A stretch of 39,395 nucleotides of DNA from Legionellaceae bacterium (GCA_030696305.1 JAUYSP010000066.1:1-39395), one strand, 5' to 3'; positions 18,463-30,600 are shown, counted from the first letter of the stretch. The notes: generated from the sequence alone by a model not told the origin. Numbers and translations are program-made.

Positions 18463-18948
18463 TTAAGTCGCTGAAATAACCACTAAAATCTTCACTACGC
18501 CAGAGGTCTTGGTTTGCTCGACGGTAAGTTGTTTGATTGAAAAAGCATAATGTTTGCTTAATTTTTTCAACCAAACTACAAATAGATTATAAGGCACTTG
18601 CTCAAATGCTAATTGGATATCGCCAGAACCGGTTTGTTCTAATTGATAAGCATATTGATGAAACGATGAATGATTTAATTCGTTGCCCAACGCACTGAGC
18701 AATTGACCATTACCTAATAATTGAGGCACCTGGGTATTGATATGTTGTTGTCTTACTTTACGCATCCATTGTAACGTAGATTGATCTTCGGTCAATTGTA
18801 CTTGAGCCTGTTCCACCGCTGAAGCCAAAGGGGAATAGATGACTGCGTAACAGATATAAAGTAAACAGCATATTCCGGCAATGACCACTAAACCACGTTC
18901 GCGATCATTCCATTGATTCCAATAACTTTTCAAGCCCTCGATAGTCAT
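18463..18948 (-). CDS. gspM: type II secretion system protein M
   Basis: An inner-membrane component of the type II secretion assembly platform, 161 aa, the usual length. The N-terminal cytoplasmic piece carries the family-typical NDRERGLVVIAG. One membrane helix follows at ~19-39, then a coiled segment and a small periplasmic ferredoxin-like domain (VPYNLFVVWLKKLSKHYAFSIKQL). GspM pairs with GspL to link the cytoplasmic ATPase GspE to the pseudopilus machinery. Its ATG overlaps the gspL stop by four bases, so the two are translationally coupled. The rest of the secretion genes are not in this window; scattered lsp loci are known in Legionella. Confidence 0.85.
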   Translation of the reverse strand: MTIEGLKSYWNQWNDRERGLVVIAGICCLLYICYAVIYSPLASAVEQAQVQLTEDQSTLQWMRKVRQQHINTQVPQLLGNGQLLSALGNELNHSSFHQYAYQLEQTGSGDIQLAFEQVPYNLFVVWLKKLSKHYAFSIKQLTVEQTKTSGVVKILVVISAT

Positions 18949-20147
18949 GTTAACTCCAATGTAGCCATCACTTTATTGTCGTGCTTTGCGGCATTGGTTT
19001 GCCGAACGGTCACGTGTTCATGATGCAAGCGTGTTTCCAGCTGCTCTAAGGTGGCAAAATCGCTACACCACAACGTTACTGAGAGTACTTTATTTTGAAA
19101 ACGTAGGGTTTGAATAGTCATACCATCATTATTTGACCCAGTAAATTTTACCCCCTTTGGAAAGACAGCTTGGGTTAATTTCTCCAATAATGCCCACATG
19201 ATGGCGTCAGTTCCAACTTGATTTTGTTTTAACAATTGCTCGATGCGAAACCGTGGACTAATCACTTGCCGTGCTTGAGGGAAAAATTCATGGTACACGC
19301 TCGCTATTTTGCCCTTGTAATCAGTAAGCTGATGCTTTAATCCAAATAAAAGCACACCATTCATCAGCAAGACGCTTAAGAACCAAACGCCTGCTGTAAG
19401 TGCTGCAAACTGATACCAGCGTTTGGTCTGCTGCTGATTCGTATTATGCTGAAATTCACCCTGGCATAAATTCATCGGGTTTTGCATAATCAATCGCTTT
19501 GCTATCCAATGCTTAGACAGCTCATCAATAGGAGTGAATTGATCAGCATGGGGTAATGGGATGTTATCGTTGAAGGTTAAAACATGAGAAAATGTAGTCT
19601 GAGTTTGTATCGGTTCATCCGTCGCCTGTGTTTTAAGATAATTATCTAACAAATCGACACTTAAGGCGCCTTTAAATGTAACATCATGAATTAAAACATT
19701 ATTTTCAACAACACACGCTTCACCTAAATTAAGCGCAAACCAGTCTAACGTAATTACATCAAAATTGAGTTGTAACTGGGCAAGCCGAGTCATCAAATCC
19801 ATAATAATTTGTTTTTCAACAATAACCACTAAATAGCGATCATGCTGGTAATGTTGGCGATCGAATGCGACTTGAAGCAACGTAACAGGTTGGGCTAATT
19901 GCTCTTCTAAAGCATAAGGAATCACTGCGCGTGCTTTGCGCTCAGATAACCAGGATAATTCCAATTCATGTAAACTGCTCAAGCTAGTGGGTAAAACAAC
20001 GATTGTTTTGGCATTGGTTTGTATCGAGCGAAACTCGTCTACCGTTCGTCGGAGTAATGGTTCTTTGACTTGCCCCTGTCCGTCCAAACGAAGACTTAAA
20101 CAATTTTCATCATCAAACGATTCCGCAAACAAAAAACAGGTATCCAC
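18945..20147 (-). CDS. gspL: type II secretion system protein L
   Basis: A bitopic inner-membrane protein that binds the secretion ATPase GspE on the cytoplasmic side and GspM in the membrane. Residues 1-235 form the actin-like cytoplasmic domain (LPTSLSSLHELELSWLSERK and RAVIPYALEEQLAQP are typical). A single membrane helix lies at ~247-269. The periplasmic ferredoxin-like domain follows, including LRFQNKVLSVTLWC near 348-361. The length, 400 aa, is normal. The start codon is GTG at 20147, with AGGA six bases before it; no in-frame ATG near the start would keep the first beta strand. The gene follows an MltB-type transglycosylase gene after a 75-bp gap and may share its transcript. Confidence 0.88.
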   Translation of the reverse strand: MDTCFLFAESFDDENCLSLRLDGQGQVKEPLLRRTVDEFRSIQTNAKTIVVLPTSLSSLHELELSWLSERKARAVIPYALEEQLAQPVTLLQVAFDRQHYQHDRYLVVIVEKQIIMDLMTRLAQLQLNFDVITLDWFALNLGEACVVENNVLIHDVTFKGALSVDLLDNYLKTQATDEPIQTQTTFSHVLTFNDNIPLPHADQFTPIDELSKHWIAKRLIMQNPMNLCQGEFQHNTNQQQTKRWYQFAALTAGVWFLSVLLMNGVLLFGLKHQLTDYKGKIASVYHEFFPQARQVISPRFRIEQLLKQNQVGTDAIMWALLEKLTQAVFPKGVKFTGSNNDGMTIQTLRFQNKVLSVTLWCSDFATLEQLETRLHHEHVTVRQTNAAKHDNKVMATLELT

Positions 20148-20222
20148 AAGTCGTCCTTACTCTTGTGTAACTCTCCAGGAGTACGCCATTTGTCCAAAAC
20201 CTGATGAGTTACATTGCCTGAT

Positions 20223-21209
20223 TTATACCAGCTTTCCACGCAATTCCTGAGATAACAAATACACTACTAACGCATATTGTGGACTTGTATTGTATTTAGT
20301 AATCACATAGAAATTAGGATACGCTAGCCAATATTCGGAACCATTATCGGTCATAAGCTCAATCACTCCTGCTTGACCTGGATGTTGCATTTTGCTGACT
20401 TCTGGTTTTACTCCGGCTGCTAACAAATGAGTGAAAGCATAGTTTGGAGATCGGCTATTCATATTCAATTGTTTGTAGGCATCACCATAAACACGTGCGG
20501 GCTCAGCAACCACTTCATTCATTTTCCATCCATGTTTTGCAAAATAATTTGCCACACTGCTGATCACATCTTGATCTTCGCTAGTTAAATCAGCCTTACC
20601 TTTTTTATTAAAATCAATAGCGTAGAAACGATAACTACTTGGCATAAATTGCGGCTTACCGATCGCACCCGCATAGGATCCCATATATTGAGTTACCGGC
20701 ACATGCTGCTCACGACAGAGTAAAAGGTATTCTCTTAATTCCTTAGTAAAAAATTCAGATCGTTTAGGGTAATAAAAAGCTAAAGTTGATAAAGCGTCTA
20801 GAACGCGATAGTTTCCTTGATTTTTTCCATAACGCGTCTCAACACCAATAATAGCAACGATGACTTCCGCAGGGACGCCGTATTGTTTTTCGACTTGCTC
20901 AAGCGTTTGTTTATTTTCTTGCCAAAAACGAACGCCCGATTCGACGCGATCTTGAGTTAAGAATAACGATTTATATACATCCCAATTTTTCTTTTCATAA
21001 GGTTGTTCCATGGATGCAATAATTTTAGGCTGAAAAGTCGCTTCGGTTAAAATCGCTGTTAGTTGTTTTTTATCAAAATGATATTGGTTTACCATCTCAC
21101 GGATAAATAACTTCACATTGCGCTGATGGAGCATATTTCTATCTGCATGAGCAATAAATGACGAGGAAAACAAAAAGAAACAGATAAAATATTTTACTAA
21201 ACGATACAT
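20223..21209 (-). CDS. mltB: lytic murein transglycosylase B family
   Basis: A periplasmic enzyme that cleaves the MurNAc-GlcNAc bond of peptidoglycan with formation of 1,6-anhydroMurNAc. A signal peptide is clear: a charged start, the hydrophobic run YFICFFLFSSSFIA and a probable cut after AHA at 22/23. There is no lipobox Cys, so unlike E. coli MltB it is predicted to be soluble. The catalytic Glu124 lies in IIGVETRYGKNQG. Family blocks include YMGSYAGAIGKPQFMPSSY (175-193) and SVANYFAKHGW. At 328 aa it matches MltB. AAGG stands near the ATG. Its position upstream of gspL-gspM hints at a role in opening the cell wall for the secretion system, but this is only positional. Confidence 0.9.
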   Translation of the reverse strand: MYRLVKYFICFFLFSSSFIAHADRNMLHQRNVKLFIREMVNQYHFDKKQLTAILTEATFQPKIIASMEQPYEKKNWDVYKSLFLTQDRVESGVRFWQENKQTLEQVEKQYGVPAEVIVAIIGVETRYGKNQGNYRVLDALSTLAFYYPKRSEFFTKELREYLLLCREQHVPVTQYMGSYAGAIGKPQFMPSSYRFYAIDFNKKGKADLTSEDQDVISSVANYFAKHGWKMNEVVAEPARVYGDAYKQLNMNSRSPNYAFTHLLAAGVKPEVSKMQHPGQAGVIELMTDNGSEYWLAYPNFYVITKYNTSPQYALVVYLLSQELRGKLV

Positions 21210-21241
21210 ATTTTCCCTTCAAATCCAGCGAGCTTGAAGAT

Positions 21242-21250
21242 AATATACCA
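21242..21250 (-). promoter_or_regulatory. candidate extended -10 promoter for mltB
   Basis: Read on the minus strand, TGGTATATT gives a TGn extension plus TATATT, about 32 bases before the mltB ATG. There is no convincing -35, which is acceptable for an extended -10 element. Confidence 0.35.
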
Positions 21251-21327
21251 TAATCAAGGGTCTAAACTCTACTCCTCGAGGCAAAACTAGGCTAGAATAG
21301 CGCTATTTATTTTATAGGCATTTTCTT

Positions 21328-23133
21328 TTGAGCGACTTATCTCGAATTCGTAACTTCTCCATTATTGCTCACATTGATCATGGCAAATCGACGTTAGCAG
21401 ACCGTTTTATTCAATTTTGTGGCGGTCTATCTGATCGTGAAATGGAAGCACAAGTGCTCGACTCAATGGATATTGAGCGTGAACGCGGCATTACCATCAA
21501 AGCACAGAGTGTGTCACTTAATTACACCGCACGCGACGGAAAAACGTATTTACTCAACTTTATTGATACGCCAGGCCACGTCGATTTCAGCTACGAGGTC
21601 TCACGCTCACTTGCAGCATGTGAAGGCGCTATTTTGGTTGTGGATGCAGCTCAAGGCGTGGAAGCTCAAACTGTTGCGGTATGTTATACCGCCATTGATC
21701 AATCATTAGATGTATTACCCGTATTAAACAAAATTGATCTACCTCAAGCCGAACCAGATCGCGTCATTGCCGAAATTGAAGACATCATTGGTTTGGATGC
21801 TCATAATGCCATTCGAGTCAGCGCTAAAAGCGGCCTGGGCGTCCAAGATGTGTTGGAAGCTTTAGTAACTCACATTAAATCACCAACAGGTGAGCTCGAA
21901 GCACCATTACAAGCATTAATTATTGACTCATGGTTTGATAGTTATTTGGGCGTGGTATCGCTCGTGCGTATCGTCAATGGCACATTAAAGCGTGGCGATA
22001 AAATGCGTGTTATGTCGACGGGTCGGAGTTATGAAGTGGATCAAGTCGGGATTTTTACGCCTAAACGCACCCCCCAAGACAAATTGCAAGCTGGTGAAGT
22101 AGGCTATGTGGTAGCAGGTATCAAAGAAATTCAAGGCGCGCCTGTTGGCGATACCTTAACACTCGAAAAAAACCCAGCGACTACGCCCCTCCCCGGATTT
22201 CAACGCGTAAAACCACAAGTATACGCCGGTTTATTTCCAATTAGTTCTGATGATTTTGAAGCATTTAGAGAAGCACTTGCCAAATTAAGTTTGAATGACG
22301 CTTCTTTATTCTACGAACCTGAATCCTCCGAAGCACTAGGCTTTGGTTTCCGCTGCGGCTTTCTAGGCATGTTGCATATGGAAATCATCCAAGAACGCCT
22401 TGAACGTGAATACAATTTAGAATTAATTTCCACTGCTCCTACCGTTATTTATCAAATCATCAATACTAAAGGTGAAACCGTCTTAATCGATAACCCCTCA
22501 CGGCTTCCGCCCACCCAACAAATCGAAAAAATGTTTGAACCCATTGTGCGTGCCAATATATTAGTGCCCCAAGATTATTTAGGCTCAATCATCACGCTTT
22601 GTATAGAACGCCGAGGCGTACAAGTCAACATGACGTATAGCGGTCGTCAAGTCTCCTTAACCTACGATCTGCCCATGAGTGAAGTGGTGTCTAACTTTTT
22701 TGATCGGTTAAAATCAGTCAGTCGTGGTTATGCCTCGCTCGACTATAACTTTTTACGCTTCGAAGAAGCGGATTTAGTTAAAATGGACGTATTAATTAAC
22801 AGTGAAAAAGTGGATGCACTCGCATTAATCGTGCACCGCAGTGCCGCACAAAGCCGCGGCCGAATGCTCACTGAAAAGATGCAAGAACTTATTCCTCGTC
22901 AAATGTTTGATGTCGCTATTCAAGCAGCACTTGGCGGACACATCATTGCTCGACAAACAGTTAAAGCATTACGTAAAAACGTGATTGCAAAATGCTACGG
23001 CGGTGACGTCAGTCGAAAACGTAAATTATTAGAAAAGCAAAAAGCTGGGAAAAAACGCATGAAACAAGTGGGACATGTTGAAATTCCACAGGAAGCATTT
23101 ATGGCGGTTTTTCAGACGGATAAAAAGAAATAA
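21328..23133 (+). CDS. lepA: elongation factor 4 (back-translocating GTPase)
   Basis: A ribosome-associated translational GTPase that remodels stalled or mistranslocated ribosomes and affects initiation. The GTPase motifs are intact: AHIDHGKST (14-22), switch [23 protein letters not shown] and SAKSG. The LepA-specific C-terminal block ([19 protein letters not shown]) is complete. Length is 601 aa, as expected. The start is TTG at 21328: the P-loop sits at residue 14 as in other LepA proteins, and the next Met is too far downstream. Only a weak TAGG precedes it. It leads a tight lepA-lepB-rnc operon; the gap to lepB is 10 bases. Confidence 0.97.
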   Translation: MSDLSRIRNFSIIAHIDHGKSTLADRFIQFCGGLSDREMEAQVLDSMDIERERGITIKAQSVSLNYTARDGKTYLLNFIDTPGHVDFSYEVSRSLAACEGAILVVDAAQGVEAQTVAVCYTAIDQSLDVLPVLNKIDLPQAEPDRVIAEIEDIIGLDAHNAIRVSAKSGLGVQDVLEALVTHIKSPTGELEAPLQALIIDSWFDSYLGVVSLVRIVNGTLKRGDKMRVMSTGRSYEVDQVGIFTPKRTPQDKLQAGEVGYVVAGIKEIQGAPVGDTLTLEKNPATTPLPGFQRVKPQVYAGLFPISSDDFEAFREALAKLSLNDASLFYEPESSEALGFGFRCGFLGMLHMEIIQERLEREYNLELISTAPTVIYQIINTKGETVLIDNPSRLPPTQQIEKMFEPIVRANILVPQDYLGSIITLCIERRGVQVNMTYSGRQVSLTYDLPMSEVVSNFFDRLKSVSRGYASLDYNFLRFEEADLVKMDVLINSEKVDALALIVHRSAAQSRGRMLTEKMQELIPRQMFDVAIQAALGGHIIARQTVKALRKNVIAKCYGGDVSRKRKLLEKQKAGKKRMKQVGHVEIPQEAFMAVFQTDKKK

Positions 23134-23143
23134 GGATTAAACA

Positions 23144-23899
23144 ATGAACTTTGCATTATGGCTTGTCATACTCTCTGCTATCAGCGGGCTAATTTATTTA
23201 TTAGACGTTTTATTTTGGGCGAAAAAACGCTCGCCAAAACAAAAACCGAATCGAATGATTGAGTATTCACGTTCCTTCTTCCCTATTTTCTTTATTGTTC
23301 TGTTGCTTCGATCTTTTTTAATAGAACCCTTTCGAATTCCATCCGGTTCATTAGAACCAACCCTGCAAGTAGGCGATTTTTTAGCGGTTAATAAATTTAT
23401 TTATGGGTTCCGTTTGCCAGTTTGGGAAAAGAAAGTCATTGCGGTTTCTGAACCAAAAACAGGAGACATTATTGTATTCCGATGGCCACCTAATCCTTCG
23501 TATGATTATATTAAGCGAGTAATAGGTCGACCGGGCGATACCGTTTCTTATCATAATAAAATCTTAACGATCAACGGTGTCGAAGCGAAGCAAACTTTTG
23601 TTCAATACACAACCGATGAAAGCTCTGGAAATGCTGTCGCCGAATATGAAGAAGATTTGAATGGTGTTAAACATGCTATCTATAGACACAGTGATGTACC
23701 GGCGGTTGATTTCGAAGTGAAAGTCCCAGCAAATAGCTATTTTGTGATGGGTGATAATCGAGATGACAGTGCTGACAGTCGTTATTGGGGCTTTGTTGAG
23801 GATCAATACATTCGCGGCAAAGCGTTTATAATCTGGATGAGCTGGAATAGCAAAACGTATTCCATTCGTTGGGATCGTCTCGGGCATATTATCCATTAA
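23144..23899 (+). CDS. lepB: signal peptidase I
   Basis: A membrane-bound peptidase that removes signal peptides from exported preproteins. Two N-terminal membrane helices (residues 2-25 and ~44-60) precede the catalytic box IPSGSLEPTL, with nucleophile Ser69. The general base Lys124 lies in YDYIKRVIGRPGD. The conserved GDNRDDSADSRYWG block follows. The residue after the catalytic Ser is Leu instead of the usual Met. Length is 251 aa, slightly short. AAGG stands eight bases before the ATG. It is coupled with lepA upstream and rnc downstream. Confidence 0.96.
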   Translation: MNFALWLVILSAISGLIYLLDVLFWAKKRSPKQKPNRMIEYSRSFFPIFFIVLLLRSFLIEPFRIPSGSLEPTLQVGDFLAVNKFIYGFRLPVWEKKVIAVSEPKTGDIIVFRWPPNPSYDYIKRVIGRPGDTVSYHNKILTINGVEAKQTFVQYTTDESSGNAVAEYEEDLNGVKHAIYRHSDVPAVDFEVKVPANSYFVMGDNRDDSADSRYWGFVEDQYIRGKAFIIWMSWNSKTYSIRWDRLGHIIH

Positions 23900-23909
23900 T
23901 CAAATAACT

Positions 23910-24596
23910 ATGATGAACTCACAATTACCTCGATTATGCAGACGCCTAAATTACCAATTTAAAAATCAGGCTTATTTAAAGCAAGCATTAACACACCGAA
24001 GCATGGGCAGTGTTAATAATGAACGTTTTGAATTTTTAGGCGATTCGATTCTCAGCATGGTCATTGCAAAAACATTGTTTGAAAAATTCCCGAATCAAAG
24101 TGAAGGTCAACTCAGTCGTTTGCGTGCCTATCTTGTTAAGGGAGAAATGTTAGCGCAAATTGCACAAGAGTTAGAATTAGGCGATTACTTATTTTTAGGT
24201 CAAGGCGAACTTAAAAGTGGCGGATTTCGTCGGGCATCTACCTTAGCAGATGCCTTGGAAGCATTATTCGCTGCTATATTTCTGGATGACGGGTTTGAAG
24301 CGTGCCAACGCGTTATTTTAGATTTATATCAAACACGTTTGAACGATGGCTCACTAAACGATACATTAAAAGACGCTAAAACCCAATTGCAAGAATACCT
24401 ACAGAGTAAAAAGAAAGCGCTGCCTCAATATGTTTTAACTGAAATTATTGGCGAAGAACACGAGCAAATTTTTCATATTACGTGTACCGTAGCTGAGTTA
24501 TCCTTATCTACTCAAGGCAAAGCTGAAACCCGCCGAAAAGCAGAACAACTGGCGGCGCAACAGGTGTTACAGATGATAAAAAATCGCAACTTTTAG
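23910..24596 (+). CDS. rnc: ribonuclease III
   Basis: A dsRNA-specific endonuclease for rRNA precursor and mRNA processing. The signature NERFEFLGDSIL (37-48) differs from the usual ERLEFLGD by one Phe. Metal ligands Glu41, Asp45, Asp114 and Glu117 fall at the same numbers as in E. coli. A dsRNA-binding domain occupies ~150-225 and ends in ETRRKAEQLAAQQVL. Two adjacent ATGs (23910 and 23913) could start it; no strong Shine-Dalgarno is seen, so coupling to lepB 10 bases upstream is likely. era, the usual next gene, is absent. The second giant gene lies convergent 40 bases downstream. Confidence 0.97.
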   Translation: MMNSQLPRLCRRLNYQFKNQAYLKQALTHRSMGSVNNERFEFLGDSILSMVIAKTLFEKFPNQSEGQLSRLRAYLVKGEMLAQIAQELELGDYLFLGQGELKSGGFRRASTLADALEALFAAIFLDDGFEACQRVILDLYQTRLNDGSLNDTLKDAKTQLQEYLQSKKKALPQYVLTEIIGEEHEQIFHITCTVAELSLSTQGKAETRRKAEQLAAQQVLQMIKNRNF

Positions 24597-24636
24597 AACG
24601 TCAGATCGTGCCCCCAAATTTGTTTATAATTATCCT

Positions 24637-27600
24637 TCACTTCCCCGTACGGCCAGTCATACCTGTTGATCGGCCTCCTAACGTAGGATTTTCTCCCAAC
24701 TCTTCTTCTAAGCTATCTAATTTATTCTTGTATTCTCTTGTTGAACTTTTTGTATCACGCATTGTTTTAGCCAATTCAACAGCGTGCTTGAGCGTTGCAT
24801 CCAATTTCCCTTTCCCAAAAAAACCAAATGTATTTTTATTGTTTAAGTTATCATTTCTTTTTTCTGTTAATTTAGAAACAATGTCATCGAGATTCGTTGC
24901 CATTGATATCTCCGTACGTAATTTTTTCGCCTCTTCTCTACTCTTTGAACTAATAAACCAACTATACTCAATGTATTCAGTGAGCAATGTATCGATAGAT
25001 TGCTTCACCATATCTTTTAAATTACCCGGTTTTGACTCTTTAGCGGCGCCACACATTAACCCATGAAATAGTAATAAATAATTACGATTACTTAACATAT
25101 TATTTAAATGTTTGGTGTATTTTATCCAATGGCCTTTGGTTTGCTCTGAGATTGCTTTTTGTTCCGTTAAAAACTCGGCTATAACTTCGGTATGTATTTG
25201 TCTGATTTCGGAAATAAGCGATTTATTCGCATCTGATTGAAGGAAACTAATGTATGCTTTATTAATCCTGTTAAAATCCTTTTTATCTAGAGAGTAAAAA
25301 AGTTGTTTTAATTGGTCCTTAATACCTGCTTTTGTCTGCTCAGAAACGTTGGAATCTGTCTGATTTCCATTTTCCATAAAATGATAAGCAATAATATCAG
25401 CCGGCGTACAGTCACTTTGCTTGACTTCATTTTTTACAGTTAACGGCTGTGTCTTGCTGAGTTGATAGTTGTGGGTAATCTCTTCTTCAACCTTCACTGG
25501 ATCCAATTGAGCTTGGGTAATTTCGTTGAATTCTGTAATGACATTCGTTAAAAAATCAGTCAAGTTATAGCCATCTTTTGCTCGTGCCAGGTAATAATCA
25601 CTCTCTAATTTCTCACTAAAATCAGCCCATTTAGTTTTAAAAAACTCGTTATCAATTGTAACAGCGCTGGATTTTAACTCGCGTAATAAATAACCCAAAA
25701 TGTTATATAGATCCTCATCGTAACTTCGTTGATTTTCAGCGTTCTCTTCTAATTTATCCTGGATAGCATTAATTCTTTGTTGCACATCCTGAATGCTTTC
25801 CTGCCCTAATTCTTCTTTATTTAATAACCAATAAACATGCCCTGGTGACCCTTCACGACCCGTACGACCTGCTGATTGAACATGCCCACGTCGATGACCT
25901 ACAAACGTTTCAATCACATCCATACCGACCTGACGATCATATTTAATGTTTGTATTTCGTCCTAATGCAGTCGTAGTGATGGTTTTTCTGCCGGATTTAG
26001 CGGCAGCTACAATAACACCGAATTCATCCTGATTTGCGCCAGTATAAAGCTGCGTATCAAAATCATTAAGTGTATTATTAAATGCGTTTGCTTGAGTAAT
26101 ATTTTTAAAAAACACAAGACATGGCGCCGTATATCCCTTTGAGCGACGTTCTCTTTTTAATTGTGCACGAATCGCTTTGAACTGCGCATCTTGATTTTTA
26201 TACAGCACAGCCGGATAGCGTTTAGCAATTTTATGTTGATGAGGCTCCACTTTAGAAAATTTAAAACCATATTTTCGATATTGCCAAGCAATTTCTTTTT
26301 TAGAGCCGACCGTTCCTGATGAGCCCCAAATAAACCCTTTGTGAGAACGATAATAGTCAATCATATTTTTATTATTAGACGATATTAATGTTCGGCTTTC
26401 AGGTTTGATAGGATAACGATGTTGATTACTGCTTTCATTTTCCTCTGCATCTAATTTATTTTGTCTAGCATGTAACAATTGATGCTGACAGCGGCCATAT
26501 TGCGTTTCTTGATTAACCTTACCATCCTTCATAATGATACTGAGGTAAGGTACGCTTACCTCTTTGCCATTTTGCTTTTCCATTCGAGTTGTTTTGACAT
26601 AATCTTCATTTTCAGTAAAACCATAATTAACCACGATTCCTGATTCGATCAGCATGCGCAATTTTTTATCTGATAGGTTGTTAACATATGTTTGGGATAC
26701 ATTTAATTCATTTGCTTTTTTCTTTAGCTGATTTCTTAATTTAGCAATATCTTTTTTTTCTGCAATGCCTGTATCGTTTTTAAAAGAGTTTGATGTAACG
26801 AACTCATTCACCGCATAATATATCCACTCACTTCCTTTGCCAATTAAATCAGGCCCACTTGTGACTGCATAACGATATACTGTTCGGTCATCTAACACAG
26901 TATAGTCCGATTCATTCATAACTAATGAAACGCGATCATCCTTGGCCCCTATCTCAGTCCCATCTACTTTTGCCTTAGCGAAGAATAATGCTAATTGAGA
27001 CATAGTACCCACGTTAATACCATCAAGAACATAAGTACCAACGGGTGAGGTCGCTTGAATTTGTTTTGTCCCACAGGTGATATTTAACATAGAAAAAAAT
27101 GGTCTATACGTTTCCAAATAGATTTGCGCATCGACAGTAGAAGAGGTAGTGATATCAACCCGAGCACTCTCGAGCCATAAAAGCGACGCTTTCATCGAGT
27201 CAATTAAACTTTTACCCTGCCCTGTATCAATATTGGAAATAACATCGCCGTCATGCATCATACAATCAATCAAAGACAGCATTTGCGTTGAGTAAGGAAA
27301 CTCTCCGGTAGCTCGGTACATTGCCTCTCGTATTAAACCTAGTGCATATAAACGTTTTTGAAAATCATTTAAATGGATTAATTCCTTATTATTATTTTTT
27401 ATTTTTAAAAATAACGTTTTTATTTCTTCATTGCTGAGATCTTTGGCTGGCTTGTTATTGTATACAGGTAAATCGTAACCCGCACGATTGATGAAAAGAA
27501 ACGCTTCCATCATTTGCTTTCGGTATTGATAAGGGTATGCTGAATCATTATTTAGATCACCAAATTGATTCACCACCCGTTCAACTTGACTGGTATCAAA

Positions 27601-30600
27601 TTGCTTTGCCAATACCTTGGCATCACGCTCTTCAAAAGGTGCTTTTTCGAATTCCTCAATAAATTGCATGAACGATTTCTGTTTATCTCGTGTCGATAAT
27701 TTTTTATCTAAACAATGAAGATTAATATTGGAATGCTCCAATAAGTTATTAAGCGCTTGTAATTCATTTTCAGTGAGCTCTTTTAATTGTGCTAACAAAC
27801 CTAAATGCTCCGTGTATGCTTTATCCTTAGATGTAGCCAATTGACTCATTGCCAAAATGGTAATAATTTTTTGCTTTTTAGTTGAAAGATCACCTATCGA
27901 CTTTATAAACTGTGATAGTGGACTTGGAGATTGATCGGCCATCGATTTGAACAGCCCAAGAATGGCGGGCCGGTGCTCTTTGATGTCAGACGTGAGGGCA
28001 ATCGTTTCTATATATCCCTTCTCACTATCCATAGCCCACTCTAACAAGACATCTTTTGAATCAGCTGAAAAAACGGCAAGAATATGTTCCAATAGGGCTA
28101 TTTGTTGCTCTGATTTATTTTGGAGATATTGAGCTTTTGAAATAAACCTTTGAATATAATTTGAGGGCAAGCCTTGTTCATGTAACGCCGTTATGTGAGT
28201 TAATAATAACTGCCGTTGTTCATTATTAAAACTCTTAGAAGCGTCTAAATATCCTTTCAAAATCTCACTATAATCACGCTCAGGCATGCCATCTAACATA
28301 GAAAGTAATTCATACATTGTTTGATAGTCGTAATTTTTGAAAGTATATGTTTCCAAAGTACGTTCAATAGCATTTTGTTTATTAAGAAAATTAGGTCGTT
28401 CTTTTATGTTCAATAGCATAGTCACCATTTTTGATGTATCTCGGCGAATAATTTCTATTTTATCTAAATCATTAATTTGACTGTAATCAGAGAAGTTTTT
28501 AACCACATATCCTAGCCCAGCTAAAGCAGGAATGGCTAAGACTTTAAAGTCTTCTACAATAAGCGCATCTTTTAATGCAATTAATAAGGGATTTAATACC
28601 GAACCAAGTAAATACGTTAGTTTTGTACCGTTCGCACGCCACGATTCATCTAATTTTTCCCGCAATACCTTTATTGGCAACTGTTGATAAGGTGATTTGA
28701 ATATATCTGCTATTTGAAGATCCCCCGATTCTAAATGTAATAATAAAGAAATAATGATATTTTTTATCTCGGTTGAATCAACATTAAAAACTGCCGGTAT
28801 ACTGCGGGATTTAAGATTGAACCCCTGTTTTTTTAATATCTCATCAACTGAGGAGTAAGCTATCTCAGTGAGTTCATTTATGGCATCAAATGCAGTGATA
28901 AATTGCTGATAAGTGAAATTATTGCGTGCAGACATGATTACGTTAAACGCATAACCTAAATTATTAGGTCGTTTTTTTTTGGCAATATTGACTAATTGTT
29001 GTTTAACTCGATCGATAGCGGCTGTATCTGTACTCCCTGCCCAAAACATTTCTGTTTTCTCGTTTCCAAGCAAACGAGAAAACAAAAGTAAATCATCATG
29101 ATAGAATGCCGCAATAATTGAGTTTTGACCCAGATATTCTCCTGTATCTAGCGCGTAACCAAAGTGAAATCGATTTTTGCCTAAATGATCAATCAGCCTT
29201 AAAGTAGCATGTTTATTTTGTTTTAAATTTAAGAATAATTTCCCAACATATGCACATGGGTCAAATTTAAAAGCTTTTGATTCAGCCGAGTCAAGTTGGG
29301 ACAACGAAGCGCAAATTGCTCTACCCTCTTGTTCATTCAAAAAAGTACCTTGATCTAACAGCGTGATTAATTCCTTGAACATGACGGGGACTAACTCCTC
29401 AATCTCAAACAACTTATCCATATCTTCTAAAAATGACCCAATATCTTTATCGCCTTGATACCCTGCATGCGCAACAAAAAACAAAAACAATACGCCAACC
29501 AATCCCATATCTGAATTTACAGACGCTTGTTTTAATTCATAAGGAATCACAAAATTACTAAGGCGAATCGCTTTTGATTGCTGCCCGATGTATCGATACA
29601 GTTTTTGAGCAAATAACAATCTTTGATTTATTACATCCTCGCCAACACTCCAACCACTCTCACTAAGTTCATATTTTACCAACTCATTCAAATAGGATTT
29701 ATAAATTGTTCCCTCAGGAAGATACGCTTGCGAATCTTGTTCTTCAGGATCATAATTGAAGCCCATCACCTTTCGAATAAGCTTAAACTCTTCATATAAC
29801 GAAGCATAATATCCATCGTAATTACCTAAAGAGATTGGAACATGAGCTAAATGCGCTTTCTTATGAATAATATGGTCATAAAGGGGTTGATGTTTCTTGT
29901 CAAATTTCAACAAGTTCCCAGTATTAGGGTGGCCTAAACTATCTACATACTCAAAATCCAAATCGTCTTGTTTTTCAATAGTATCTCTATCAAGTGTAGT
30001 TAGCTCCCATTTATCATCTATTGATTTGCTGAACAGCAAATAATCTCTACCGCGCTTAATAATTCTAGGCCCACTAGATTCGCTAAGATACATCGATAAA
30101 GCCGCATCTGGCTTAGAACTGGAAACTTCCATAAGTATCAGATCAGCATCGAACAAACTCACTTGTTCATTCAAATCCCTTGCGTTTTTCAAAATGGTTA
30201 GCAATCGCTCCATATAAACGAGCGGATTCCCTGATTTTTTATGGGTCCAACGACCTAATACTTGGTCTAATTTCACGTCATCTTTTTTAGCCAACTTCTC
30301 CCATTCAGACCAAAATGTATCAAAACCACTAACTAGATCACCTAAATCAAATGGAGAACCATCTGTCGCTTCAAGAAATTCTTTTAGACAGGCAAGTTTA
30401 TTTGAACCAAAGTTGTTTATTTTGTCTAAAATTTTATAAAAATCACCCTCATCTGAACCAATAAAACTCCAATGAGGAAAATGATTTAAATAATGTTGGA
30501 TGATAAAGGTCGATAAATCCGAGTGCAATTCATCACAGTGACTTAGTGCTGTAAACAATTTTGCCACACCAGCATCACCGTATTTAATCCATAGATTATT

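Noticed and set aside
24608-25066. A 152-codon plus-strand open frame after rnc that could have been an era remnant
   Set aside because: The translation shows no GTPase motif and lies wholly antisense to the C-terminal part of the 2377-aa giant.
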